This document shows, in pieces, positions 1 through 6,521 of a stretch of 64,000 bases of DNA (positions within the stretch are counted from its first letter, which is position 1; each line of letters opens with the position of its first letter). A program made the translations under genes and the position numbers. The stretch lies in NCBI RefSeq assembly GCF_016772415.1, contig NZ_JAGSGD010000001.1:1761501-1825500 (forward strand), in the 5' to 3' direction. Origin of the DNA: Phenylobacterium glaciei. Its GTDB lineage: Bacteria > Pseudomonadota > Alphaproteobacteria > Caulobacterales > Caulobacteraceae. The notes under the pieces were generated by a model. It made no database searches and was not told where the DNA came from. It saw only the letters and a list, made by a program, of their open reading frames with translations.

Positions 1-754
1 CCCAGAGGCCGAAGCCCGCGCCCACCAGGCCGGCCAGGGCCATGGCCCCGCCATAGGCGGCGATACTCTCGCCGAGCGACAGGAACAGCGCGATCTCCCA
101 GACGAAGAAGTAGCAGGCGTCGAACCAGCCATCGACCACGATCATGGCGAAGGCCAGCCGCGCGGCGCGCAGGGCGCCGGGCGCGTGGGGGATCACCGCC
201 ATGTTGGGCAGGCCCAGCAGGGGCAGGACGGCCAGGGCCTGGACCACGGCGATCCCCGCGAAGGCCCAGCGCGGTCCCAGGGTCAACAGGGCCCAGGTCC
301 CCAGCAGGGGCGAGGCGATGCTGAGCACGGCGATGAAGGCCTCCCGCGCGGCGACCTGATGGCCGCGATGCTCGGCGTCCCCCAGCATGGCGAAATAGGT
401 GTTGTAGGTCAGGTGATAGGTCAGCTCGGCGATGGCGGTGACGGCCAGCAGGGCCAGGAGGGCGGCGTCCACGCCGTGGACCTCGGCCAGCAGGGGGAAG
501 CGCAGGGCCAGCATCAGGGTCCCGGCGATCAGCAGGGGCTTGAGCCCGAACCGGATGGCGACCGGCAGGGCCAGCGGCCGCAGGATGAAGCGGCCGGTGA
601 CGATGGCGGCCTGGGCCAGCAGGGCGTGGGGAACCGAGACGCCGGCCTTCAGTAAGAGGACGAAGAAGAAGATGGAGCCAGCGCCCTGGGCCAGGGCCTG
701 GACGCCGGAATGCAGGTTGACGCGATTGATCGCGTCATTGCGCAGAAAGGCCAT
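1..754 (-). CDS. MFS-type transporter, partial (C-terminus outside window)
   Basis: The minus-strand frame is open from an ATG at 754 to the window edge, giving about 251 residues of a larger protein. The translation is almost entirely hydrophobic helices separated by short charged loops. It begins MAFLRNDAINRVNLHSG and includes a helix such as GSIFFFVLLLKAGVS and the loop YNTYFAMLGDAEHRGHQVA. This is the topology of the first half to two thirds of a 12-helix major facilitator protein of the inner membrane. No substrate-specific motif was recognised and no clear Shine-Dalgarno precedes the ATG. Long plus-strand frames over the same bases are low-complexity shadows. The family call is moderately sure; the substrate is unknown. 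Confidence 0.6.
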   Translation of the reverse strand, partial: MAFLRNDAINRVNLHSGVQALAQGAGSIFFFVLLLKAGVSVPHALLAQAAIVTGRFILRPLALPVAIRFGLKPLLIAGTLMLALRFPLLAEVHGVDAALLALLAVTAIAELTYHLTYNTYFAMLGDAEHRGHQVAAREAFIAVLSIASPLLGTWALLTLGPRWAFAGIAVVQALAVLPLLGLPNMAVIPHAPGALRAARLAFAMIVVDGWFDACYFFVWEIALFLSLGESIAAYGGAMALAGLVGAGFGLW

Positions 755-845
755 GATTTACCGGGGGTCGAGATGTGTCGGACGGGCCGCGCGGTGTGGC
801 GCGACGTGTGCGGTGGGGCGTTCAGCCCGCAGTGCAGCCGGTACT

Positions 846-975
846 CATATCTCGGGGTCTTCCCTTTGGTCCGGGAAAGGTGGCTGAGAGAACGGCGGTT
901 GGCAAGGGGGCGTTGCGACGCCTTGGAGGTGATCGCCCCTCGCCCCTTCAGGGTGAGAGGGAAGGGTGAGGGTTT
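846..975. other. Palindrome-rich intergenic DNA
   Basis: The 431-base gap between the MFS gene and the ArsR promoter holds no gene. Its first part has short inverted repeats, including a GGCGT/ACGCC stem at 909-913/918-922 and CT-rich/GA-rich pairs around 860-890 and 945-975. It resembles decayed REP-type sequence. The rest of the gap is repeat family A copy 1. Confidence 0.4.
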
Positions 976-999
976 TGAGTGACGACCTTTCCCTTTGAT

Positions 1000-1124
1000 C
1001 GTCATGGCCGGGCTTGTCCCGGCCACCCATGATCTCCGTCGTTCAGCAAGGATCCGTGGCCGATGCCGCGCGACCTGCGGGGAGGCGGAGATCATGGGTC
1101 CCCGGGACAAGCCCGGGGATGACG
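1000..1124 (+). repeat. Family A palindromic intergenic repeat, copy 1
   Basis: A 125-base element with two arms that are imperfect inverted copies of each other. The left arm begins CGTCATGGCCGGGCTTGTCC and the right arm ends AAGCCCGGGGATGACG. Each arm carries its own GC-rich hairpin and an ATGATCTCCG / CGGAGATCAT segment; the middle of about 45 bases is variable. Further copies are at 4452, 5861, 36460, 37265 and 49023, with an expanded inverted copy at 3750-4072. Confidence 0.9.
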
Positions 1125-1150
1125 AAAATCTGGGCGTGAGGAACTTCCCG

Positions 1151-1179
1151 TTGACTCCCTGACATGCGTCAGATAATAC
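1151..1179 (+). promoter_or_regulatory. Sigma-70-type promoter of the ArsR gene with dyad in spacer
   Basis: TTGACT (1151-1156) and TAATAC (1174-1179) are separated by exactly 17 bases. The spacer contains TGACATGCGTCA (1160-1171), whose TGAC/GTCA ends form a dyad, a plausible autoregulatory operator. The -10 box ends only 6 bases before the ATG at 1186, so transcription would start at or next to the start codon. Confidence 0.65.
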
Positions 1180-1185
1180 TTACAC

Positions 1186-1515
1186 ATGAAAGAGAGCCTA
1201 CCCACTTCGGGAGACGACCTGCTGGCCCAGCTGTCGGCGCTGGCCAATCCGCATCGGCTGCGCATCGTCGCGGCCCTGCACCAGGGCGGGCGGCGGTATG
1301 TGAGCCAGCTGGCCCGCGAGATCGGCATCAGCCGGCCGCTGTTGCACCTGCACCTGGCCAAGCTGGAGGAGGCGGGCCTCGTCACCAGCCAGCTGGAGCT
1401 GTCGGCTGACGGCAAGGCGCTGAACTATTTCGAGGCGGCCGACTTCGCCCTGACCCTGACCCCGGCAGCCATCGCCATCGCGGCGGCCAGCCTGACCCCC
1501 AAATCCGAGAGCTAG
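1186..1515 (+). CDS. ArsR-type winged-helix transcriptional regulator
   Basis: A 109-residue protein of the size of a minimal ArsR/SmtB repressor. Residues 13-80 form a winged helix: LSALANPHRLRIVAALHQG, then YVSQLAREIGISRPLLHLHL as the recognition helix-turn-helix, then the wing ending in ALNYF. No CxC metal site is visible, so a non-metal or protein ligand is more likely than arsenic or zinc. No Shine-Dalgarno exists; the ATG lies at the expected transcription start, so the mRNA is probably leaderless. The next gene starts 9 bases after its stop and encodes a small membrane protein, a pairing that suggests the two work together. DNA binding is sure from the fold; the target is inferred to be its own promoter. 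Confidence 0.85.
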   Translation: MKESLPTSGDDLLAQLSALANPHRLRIVAALHQGGRRYVSQLAREIGISRPLLHLHLAKLEEAGLVTSQLELSADGKALNYFEAADFALTLTPAAIAIAAASLTPKSES

Positions 1516-1524
1516 AGAGACCCC

Positions 1525-1782
1525 ATGTCCGAGCACGTGTTCTTCATCAGCATCAGCCTGGTCCTCGGGACCATCCTTGGCGTCTTCGCCATGCGCTACT
1601 TCGCCATCGTCGCCCAGGCCCGCGCCCGGGTGGCCGAGGACAACGCCTACCGCCTCACCGCCGAGAAGGCTGTCGCCGCCCAGGCGCAGACCGCCACGGC
1701 GCTGGACGCCATGTCCGCCACCCTGGCGGACGTCCACGCCCGGCTGGCCTCGGTGGAGAAGATGCTGAAGGACGTCGGCTGA
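1525..1782 (+). CDS. Small membrane protein with coiled coil, ArsR partner
   Basis: An 85-residue protein. Residues 5-28 (FFISISLVLGTILGVFAMRYF) form one transmembrane helix. The rest is an alanine-rich amphipathic helix (about residues 30-82) with heptad-like spacing that ends VEKMLKDVG. There is no signal cleavage site, so it should be an inner-membrane anchor with its coiled coil on one side. It follows the ArsR gene by 9 bases and its stop overlaps the next small frame as TGATG, so all three are probably cotranscribed. I do not recognise the family. A role in sequestering the regulator at the membrane is conceivable but only inferred. Confidence 0.65.
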   Translation: MSEHVFFISISLVLGTILGVFAMRYFAIVAQARARVAEDNAYRLTAEKAVAAQAQTATALDAMSATLADVHARLASVEKMLKDVG

Positions 1783-1904
1783 TGGTCGACCTGATCCTCA
1801 ACCTGGTGCTGGGCGGCCAGGTCTGGGTGACTGCGCCGCCGGAGTGGGCGCAGGGGCTGGCGGCCTGCGTCCGGACGGCGGCGGAGGTGTTGGCGGCGGT
1901 GTGA
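1782..1904 (+). CDS. Putative 40-residue peptide, translationally coupled
   Basis: An ATG at 1782 shares its A with the stop of the upstream membrane-protein gene (TGATG), the overlap used repeatedly by real gene pairs in this window. The frame runs 40 codons to TGA at 1902-1904: it begins MVDLILNLVLGGQVW and ends VRTAAEVLAAV. It is mildly amphipathic with one Cys and two Trp. Nothing further identifies it. The coupling argues for translation; the short length leaves real doubt. Confidence 0.4.
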   Translation: MVDLILNLVLGGQVWVTAPPEWAQGLAACVRTAAEVLAAV

Positions 1905-1918
1905 GAGCCGCTCCGGGT

Positions 1919-2362
1919 TCAACCGATCTCTACCTGTCCCGTGGCGCCGTCGTAGGTCATCCGATACGGGCGCAAGAAGGCGCGCCCCAGGATGACGCGA
2001 TGCCATTGCTCACCTTCGGCGAGCTTCACTCCGGTGAAAGGTTGGAAGAGCAGGCGGTCCAGATCCCGGACATAGATGCGAGCGGTGTAGATAAAGGCGC
2101 GATGCTTGCCGCCTATGCCGCTGATCTCGCCTTCGTCGGTGATGGGCAAACCGAGCGACCGCGCCAGGCCGTCATCAATGCAGTCGCCGCCCGCGCCCGT
2201 GTCGATCAGCGCCTTGACCTTCTTGAGTTGCAAATCCGGAGGTTCGCCTGCGCTGGATCGGGGTTTCAATCCGATGTCCACCAACAGGGTCGGCCCCAAC
2301 TGCAACAGGAGGTCGGCCGGGCCGGAGCCGGCCTTGCCGGTCTTAAACCCCGCTTGCGCCAA
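1919..2362 (-). CDS. Retropepsin-like aspartic protease
   Basis: Up to 147 residues. The active-site motif is ALIDTGAGGDCID, with the catalytic Asp at about residue 54, followed by the family's second hydrophobic-hydrophobic-Gly element, VILGRAFLRPYRMTYDG, near residue 125. One active-site copy per chain implies a homodimer, as in retroviral and bacterial retropepsins. The longest frame starts at TTG 2362; an internal start is possible, but the protease domain is unaffected. It overlaps the end of the upstream gene by about 20 bases, so the two are one transcription unit. The substrate is unknown. The fold call is firm; the physiological role is not. Confidence 0.75.
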   Translation of the reverse strand: MAQAGFKTGKAGSGPADLLLQLGPTLLVDIGLKPRSSAGEPPDLQLKKVKALIDTGAGGDCIDDGLARSLGLPITDEGEISGIGGKHRAFIYTARIYVRDLDRLLFQPFTGVKLAEGEQWHRVILGRAFLRPYRMTYDGATGQVEIG

Positions 2363-2603
2363 GGACGTGCGCCGGGGTGAAGATCATGCCGCCGGGAAGC
2401 TGGATCGGTGGGGCGCCGACCTGGCGGATCAAGTATGGCCCCACACCAAAGCGGTCGACCGCCGTGGAGGCGGCGGCTTCGAAATCAGGGAAGGCGTCCA
2501 CAAATTCGCCGTGGTGGAACACCACCCATTCGTTCCTGTGCTCGGCCTCGAGGTCGGTTCGCATGCGATCGAAGGCGGCGATGTCGTCTCGCAAAACGCT
2601 CAT
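2343..2603 (-). CDS. Conserved hypothetical protein paired with the protease
   Basis: An 86-residue soluble protein starting MSVLRDDIAAFDRMRTDLEA. The ATG at 2603 is chosen because GGAGG lies 7-8 bases upstream; an in-frame GTG 18 bases earlier sits on the Shine-Dalgarno itself. The middle reads EWVVFHHGEFVDAFPDFEAA and then FGVGPYLIRQVG, a pattern seen in small alphaproteobacterial proteins that neighbour retropepsin-like genes. It is first in a two-gene minus-strand unit and overlaps the protease gene by 20 bases. It has no signal peptide or catalytic motif. An adaptor or substrate role for the protease is a guess from gene order. Confidence 0.6.
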   Translation of the reverse strand: MSVLRDDIAAFDRMRTDLEAEHRNEWVVFHHGEFVDAFPDFEAAASTAVDRFGVGPYLIRQVGAPPIQLPGGMIFTPAHVLGASGV

Positions 2604-2829
2604 CGTGATTCCCTCCTTCACCTAGTTTGAGCACAACGCAACAGCTGTCCCAAGGTTGATGCTGAGCCTGAAGCGAGTCGTTGGGCCGATGGGTTAACAC
2701 GCCGCCGCAATTTCGGATCAGCGCCACGCCGAGGACCGTCGCTCTCAAGGCTTCCCTATTGGCCTAGCCCTCCCCACATCGCACTGTCTACGCAACTCGC
2801 GACCGCGATCCGCCTGGGAGGGCACGACA

Positions 2830-3708
2830 ATGACCAATTTCCCCGAGACCTATGAGCCGCCCAAGGTGTGGACCTGGGACAAGGAGAGCGGGGGGCGGTT
2901 TGCGGCGATCAATCGGCCGATCGCGGGACCGACGGCCGAGAAGGTGCTGCCGGTGGGGCGCCATCCGATGCAGCTCTATTCGCTGGGCACCCCCAACGGG
3001 GTGAAGGTGACCATCATGCTGGAGGAGTTGCTGGCGCTGGGGCACACCGGCGCCGAGTACGACGCCTGGCTGATCAATATCGGGGCCGGGGACCAGTTCA
3101 GTTCGGGCTTCGTCGACATCAATCCCAATTCCAAGATCCCGGCCCTGTTGGACCGCTCGGGGCCCGAGCCGATCCGGGTGTTCGAGAGTGGGGCGATCCT
3201 GATCCACCTCGCCGAAAAATTCGGCAACGCCTTCCTGCCGACCGAGCCGGCGGCCCGGGCCGAGTGCCTGTCCTGGCTGATGTGGCTGATGGGCTCTGCG
3301 CCGTTCCTGGGCGGTGGGTTCGGGCACTTCTACGCCTATGCGCCGATGAAGATCGAATACGCCATCAACCGCTACGCCATGGAGGTGAAGCGGCAGATGG
3401 ACGTGCTGGACCGGAGGCTTGCCGAGGCCGAGTACGTCGGCGGGGCTGAGTACACCATCGCCGACATGGCCATCTGGCCCTGGTACGGCGGCATGGCCAA
3501 GGGCGTGCTGTATGAGGCCGGCGAGTTCCTGGACGTGGCCAGCTACAAGAACGTCATCCGCTGGACCGACGCGATCGCCGAGCGGCCGGCGGTGCAGCGC
3601 GGCCGGATGGTGAACCGGACGTTCGGGGAGCCGTCGAGCCAGCTGCGGGAGCGGCATGAGGCGAGCGACTTCGAGACCAAGACGCAGGATAAGCTGGAGG
3701 CGAAGTAG
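2830..3708 (+). CDS. yghU: Nu-class glutathione transferase / disulfide-bond oxidoreductase YghU
   Basis: A 292-residue protein with the full YghU layout. It has an N-terminal arm (YEPPKVWTWDKESGGRFAAIN), then the thioredoxin-like domain with LYSLGTPNGVKVTIMLEEL and the SGFVDINPNSKIPALLD glutathione loop, then an all-helical C-terminal domain with YTIADMAIWPWYGG. The family has GSH-dependent disulfide reductase and peroxidase activity and binds two glutathione molecules in a cytoplasmic dimer. GGGAGG sits 8 bases before the ATG. It is monocistronic, with about 230 bases of unannotated DNA upstream and a tandem repeat block downstream. Orthology to YghU/YfcG-type enzymes is strong; the physiological substrate is unknown. 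Confidence 0.9.
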   Translation: MTNFPETYEPPKVWTWDKESGGRFAAINRPIAGPTAEKVLPVGRHPMQLYSLGTPNGVKVTIMLEELLALGHTGAEYDAWLINIGAGDQFSSGFVDINPNSKIPALLDRSGPEPIRVFESGAILIHLAEKFGNAFLPTEPAARAECLSWLMWLMGSAPFLGGGFGHFYAYAPMKIEYAINRYAMEVKRQMDVLDRRLAEAEYVGGAEYTIADMAIWPWYGGMAKGVLYEAGEFLDVASYKNVIRWTDAIAERPAVQRGRMVNRTFGEPSSQLRERHEASDFETKTQDKLEAK

Positions 3709-3749
3709 GGGCTCTCGTCCTTCTCCCCTAATCCATCATCCCCTAGATT

Positions 3750-4072
3750 CGTCATCCCCGGGCTTGTCCCGGGGACCCATGATCTCCGTCTCGCCGTAGG
3801 TCGCGCGGCGGCGCCGTGGCGGCTTGCTGAACCTCGGAGATCATGGGTGGCCGGCACGAGGCCGGCCATGACGGTCTGAGGGGAAGGTGGGCGTCAGGTC
3901 GCGCGGCGGGCGCCAGGGATGCTTGCTGACTCTCGGAGATCATGGGTGGCCGGGACAAGCCCGGCCATGACGGTCTGAGGGTGAGTTGGGGGTCACGTCG
4001 CGCGGCGGCGACGTGGCGGCTTGCTGGATCACGGAGATCATGGGGGGCCGGCACAAGGCCGGCCATGACGAT
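3750..4072 (-). repeat. Family A repeat, tandemly expanded inverted copy
   Basis: The whole 376-base gap between yghU and the GIY-YIG gene is repeat. One inverted family A arm at 3750-3788 is followed by three successive units beginning TCGCGCGGCGG at 3801, 3899 and 3998 (spacing 98 and 99 bases). Each unit ends in a CGGAGATCATGG...CATGACG arm (3835-3873, 3933-3972, 4032-4070). Arms and internal region have been amplified together, and each unit differs by several substitutions, so the expansion is not recent. Confidence 0.88.
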
Positions 4073-4084
4073 CAGGGGGGTTAG

Positions 4085-4408
4085 CTACGGGCTCAGCGGA
4101 CCCCTGGGCTCGGCGAACAGGCTCTCATAAAGGTCTTCCCAGTTGGGGTTCGCCGTCTCGATCAGGTTGATCTTCCAGTCTCGCCGGTATTTCTTCAGCG
4201 ACGTCTCGCGCTGGATGGCTTCGGCGATGCCGTCGAACTGCTCGTACCAGACCAGGCGTTTCACGCCGTAGGTCGTGGTGAACCCCGGGCGCAGGCCGTC
4301 GCGATGTTCGCCGACCCGCTGGATCAGGTTGCTGGTGACGCCGATGTAGAGTGTGCCGTGCTTGCGGCTCGCCAGGATGTAGACGGCGTTTGAGCCCTCG
4401 GTGTGCAT
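4085..4408 (-). CDS. GIY-YIG nuclease-family protein
   Basis: A protein of about 107 residues consisting of a single GIY-YIG domain. The paired motif appears as AVYILASRKHGTLYIGVTSN near the N-terminus, followed by the conserved Arg region (LIQRVGEHRDGL) and the metal-binding helix segment FDGIAEAIQRETSLKKYRRDWKINLIE. This matches the UPF0213/UvrC-like stand-alone family that sits near repeats in many proteobacterial genomes. The ATG at 4408 is preferred because it begins right before the domain. Family A repeats flank it on both sides. Nuclease chemistry is known for the fold; the activity and target of this subfamily are not established. Confidence 0.8.
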   Translation of the reverse strand: MHTEGSNAVYILASRKHGTLYIGVTSNLIQRVGEHRDGLRPGFTTTYGVKRLVWYEQFDGIAEAIQRETSLKKYRRDWKINLIETANPNWEDLYESLFAEPRGPLSP

Positions 4409-4451
4409 GGTTGAGCTTTGCAAACCCGACGAAAATGACAACCCATCCGAC

Positions 4452-4577
4452 CGTCATGGCCGGGCTTTGTCCCGGCCACCCATGATCTCTGTGGCCCAGC
4501 AAGATGGCTGGGCGTGGGCCGCGCGATCTGCGGGGAGGCGGAGATCATAGGTCCCCGGGACAAGCCCGGGGATGACG
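4452..4577 (+). repeat. Family A palindromic repeat, copy at 4.45 kb
   Basis: A 126-base element with the same arms as copy 1 (one extra T in the left-arm loop). It lies between the GIY-YIG start region and the end of the thioesterase gene. The two genes run in the same direction, so it sits in a 3'/5' gap. Confidence 0.9.
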
Positions 4578-4592
4578 GTTGTTGGGGGAGGG

Positions 4593-5003
4593 TCAGTTCA
4601 CCTTGCGCACCACCTTGAACACCGCGTTGGCCCGGGCGCAGGGCTCGCCGTCGGCGGTGACGAAGGCCTGGGCGAAGCAGAGGCTGCCGCCGGGTTTGAC
4701 GAAGATGGTGTCGAACTCCAGCCACTGGCCGACCTGGGCCGAGGCCAGGAAGTCCAGGGTGAGGTTCACCGTCACCAGGCGGGCGCCGTCCCCCAGCCGA
4801 TGGCCGCAGGACAGGCCCATGGCGTTGTCGGCCAGCGCGCTGATCAGGCCGCCGTGGACGAAGCCGCGGCTGTTGGTGTGGGCGGCGGTGACCTCCAGGC
4901 CCAGGACCACGGCGCCGTCGGTTTTGCGGCTGTAGAGCGGCTCCCACGGGTCGGTGAGGGGGCTTTTCCGATAATGGGGTTCGAACCCTGTGGGCGCCTC
5001 CAT
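4593..5003 (-). CDS. PaaI/YbgC-type hotdog thioesterase
   Basis: A 136-residue single hotdog domain. The family signature is NSRGFVHGGLISALADNAMG (HGG plus the catalytic acidic residue in the helix), then LVTVNLTLDFLASAQVGQWLEF and the closing strand ANAVFKVVRK. Such proteins hydrolyse acyl- or aryl-CoA thioesters as cytoplasmic tetramers. The ATG at 5003 overlaps the ribH2 stop as TGATG; a GTG one codon earlier is possible. Its translational coupling to a riboflavin gene places it under the FMN riboswitch. Hotdog enzymes are not a standard part of riboflavin synthesis, so the shared control is noteworthy. The substrate is unknown. Confidence 0.85.
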   Translation of the reverse strand: MEAPTGFEPHYRKSPLTDPWEPLYSRKTDGAVVLGLEVTAAHTNSRGFVHGGLISALADNAMGLSCGHRLGDGARLVTVNLTLDFLASAQVGQWLEFDTIFVKPGGSLCFAQAFVTADGEPCARANAVFKVVRKVN

Positions 5004-5515
5004 CACGCCGCCGCCGTGACGCGTTGCAACCCTTCGAGGGTCTTGGCGCAGGCGATGGCGGCCTCGGCGCCCTTCTGGACGAAGTGCTCGGCGAAGAATT
5101 TCTGGTGGATGTCGTGCTCGTGGAAGTGATGGGGGGTGAGGATCACCGAGAACATCGGCACCTCGGTCTTCAGCTGCACCTGCATGAGGGCCGAGACCAC
5201 CGTCTCGGCGACAAACTCGTGGCGGTAGATGCCGCCGTCCACCACCAGGGCGCAGCCGACGACGGCGGCGTACTTGGTGGTCTTGGCGAGCGTCTGGGCG
5301 TGAAGGGGGATCTCGAAGGCGCCCGGCGTCTCGAACACATCGATCATGTGCTCGGGGAAGCCCAGCTTGGCCATCTGCGCCAGGAAGCCCTTGCGGGCCT
5401 GGTCGACGATGGCGTGGTGCCAGGAGGACTGCACGAAGGCGATGCGGGCGGGGCGATAGGCGCCGTTCGCGGTGGGGACTTCGTAGGTGACTTGGGTCTG
5501 GGTGGTTTGGGTCAT
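5003..5515 (-). CDS. ribH2: 6,7-dimethyl-8-ribityllumazine synthase, RibH2 type
   Basis: A 170-residue lumazine synthase. Recognisable elements are IAFVQSSWHHAIVDQARKGF at the N-terminal ligand loop, FETPGAFEIPLHAQTLAKT, VVGCALVVDGGIYRHEFVAE, the proton-transfer His region, and VILTPHHFHEHDIHQKFFAEH. The HHFHEHD stretch and the lack of the classical GVLTTE segment resemble the decameric type II enzymes of Brucella and Mesorhizobium (RibH2). The enzyme condenses 5-amino-6-ribitylaminouracil with 3,4-dihydroxybutanone phosphate, the penultimate step of riboflavin synthesis. The ATG at 5515 lies 98 bases after the FMN aptamer. No other rib genes are adjacent, which fits a riboswitch-controlled second copy. 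Confidence 0.92.
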   Translation of the reverse strand: MTQTTQTQVTYEVPTANGAYRPARIAFVQSSWHHAIVDQARKGFLAQMAKLGFPEHMIDVFETPGAFEIPLHAQTLAKTTKYAAVVGCALVVDGGIYRHEFVAETVVSALMQVQLKTEVPMFSVILTPHHFHEHDIHQKFFAEHFVQKGAEAAIACAKTLEGLQRVTAAA

Positions 5516-5613
5516 GGTCGGTTCCCTAAGGTGGTTCAACCACGACTCAGGGAGGCACACTGACGACGGATCGTTAGGTCCACGCGCGGAGGCGTGGCGA
5601 CCCATCAACAGTG

Positions 5614-5777
5614 GTTCTCATAACCGGACTCTAACCGTCGGCCCCGGGATCACACCGGTGTCTGCTGTCCCTGCGTGGCCTAAGGCCCCACAGGCGCCCG
5701 CGGGCTCGTCCGACGTTTCCCCTTGCGAGGTCGGTCGGCATTACCGCCGGTGGGGACTTTCACCCCGCCCTGAGAAC
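5614..5777 (-). promoter_or_regulatory. FMN riboswitch upstream of ribH2
   Basis: Read on the minus strand, all conserved RFN blocks occur in order: AGGGCGGGGTGAAAGTCCCC, ACCGGCGGTAAT, the CCCGCGGGC helix, CAGCAGA...CCGGTGTGAT, and CCGACGGTTAGAGTCCGG. GTTCTC (5777-5772) and GAGAAC (5619-5614) close helix P1. Downstream, CCACGC...GCGTGG and GTGGTTGAACCAC hairpins precede the start codon. No U-tract is seen, so control of translation initiation is more likely than termination. Confidence 0.95.
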
Positions 5778-5860
5778 GCGTCCGCCGGAACAGCCCGGCG
5801 ATAGCCTCAGGCTAGACCCAAGGGGTGGGTTCAAACAAGTGTTTTGATTCCCCCTCCTTT

Positions 5861-5986
5861 CGTCATGGCCGGGCTTGTCCCGGCCACCCATGATCTCCGG
5901 GGTGGTGGGTTGGCGAGGCGGTGACGCCTGTGCGATCTGTGGCCAGACGGAGATCATGGGTCCCCGGGACAAGCCCGGGGATGACG
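5861..5986 (+). repeat. Family A palindromic repeat, copy at 5.86 kb
   Basis: A 126-base element with standard arms. It ends only 15 bases before the ATG of the next gene (6002), so its right-arm hairpin would lie in that gene's 5' untranslated region or promoter. Confidence 0.9.
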
Positions 5987-6001
5987 ATCTGGATGGTGAC
6001 C

Positions 6002-6388
6002 ATGAGCGACGACGACGAGGGCGGCTATGACGTCGACGACTGGGGGCGGCTGAAGGCGTTTGCGTCGGGCGTCGCGACCCTGGAGGACGTCCAGGCCAAG
6101 GCGGCGATCTTCGCCCTGGCCGACACCAGCAACGCGCGGGTGCTGCAGATGCCGCTGCCGCAGCCGCTGATCTGGTGGAGCGACGACGGAGAGCAGGCGG
6201 CCATCGCCGTCCAGGCCGAGGTCCACGACACCGAGGATGGCGAGACCATGGAGGTGCTGGGCCTGGTGTTCCCCGACGGCGGCGGCGGCGTGGCCCTGCT
6301 GGACGACGTCGACCTGGTGGACGACACCGACCCGACCTGGCGCCAGCTGGTGAAGGACGCCATCGGCGACGAGACCGGCGAGCCCTAG
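6002..6388 (+). CDS. Acidic hypothetical protein
   Basis: A 128-residue, strongly acidic, soluble protein starting MSDDDEGGYDVDDWGRLK. The middle contains LPQPLIWWSDDGEQAAIAVQ and MEVLGLVFPDGGGGVALLDDVDLVDDTDP, a pattern of beta strands joined by glycine and aspartate turns. It has no signal peptide or membrane segment. ATG codons at 5993 and 6002 are both possible and neither has a clear Shine-Dalgarno, because a family A repeat abuts the start. Codon use is typical of the genome (G/C at third positions). I do not recognise the family and assign no function. Confidence 0.6.
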   Translation: MSDDDEGGYDVDDWGRLKAFASGVATLEDVQAKAAIFALADTSNARVLQMPLPQPLIWWSDDGEQAAIAVQAEVHDTEDGETMEVLGLVFPDGGGGVALLDDVDLVDDTDPTWRQLVKDAIGDETGEP

Positions 6389-6521
6389 CCGTGGCGCGGC
6401 TGATCGTCATGGCGGGGCTGGCCTAGCGGACCGGCTTGATCTGGCGCAAGGCGGACGGGCCGACCGCAGCTGATCCTGGCGGCGCCGGCGCGCAACGACG
6501 TGGCCGGCCTGGGAGGGAACC

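Noticed and set aside
185..655. Plus-strand frame rich in Gln, Gly and Asp opposite the MFS gene
   Set aside because: Low-complexity composition typical of antisense to a high-GC membrane protein gene; codon bias supports the minus strand.
846..975. Possible TPP riboswitch (GGTGGCTGAGAG-like block)
   Set aside because: The CTGAGA-like block is present, but the second thi-box part (ACCTGATCTGG-type) and the P1 closing helix are missing, and no thiamine gene follows. It fits decayed palindromic repeat better.
1000..4130. Long frames through the family A repeats reading MAGLVPATHDL, SWVPGTSPGMT and similar
   Set aside because: These recur identically at every copy of the palindrome on both strands, lack ribosome sites and change frame with each copy. 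They are artefacts of the repeat.
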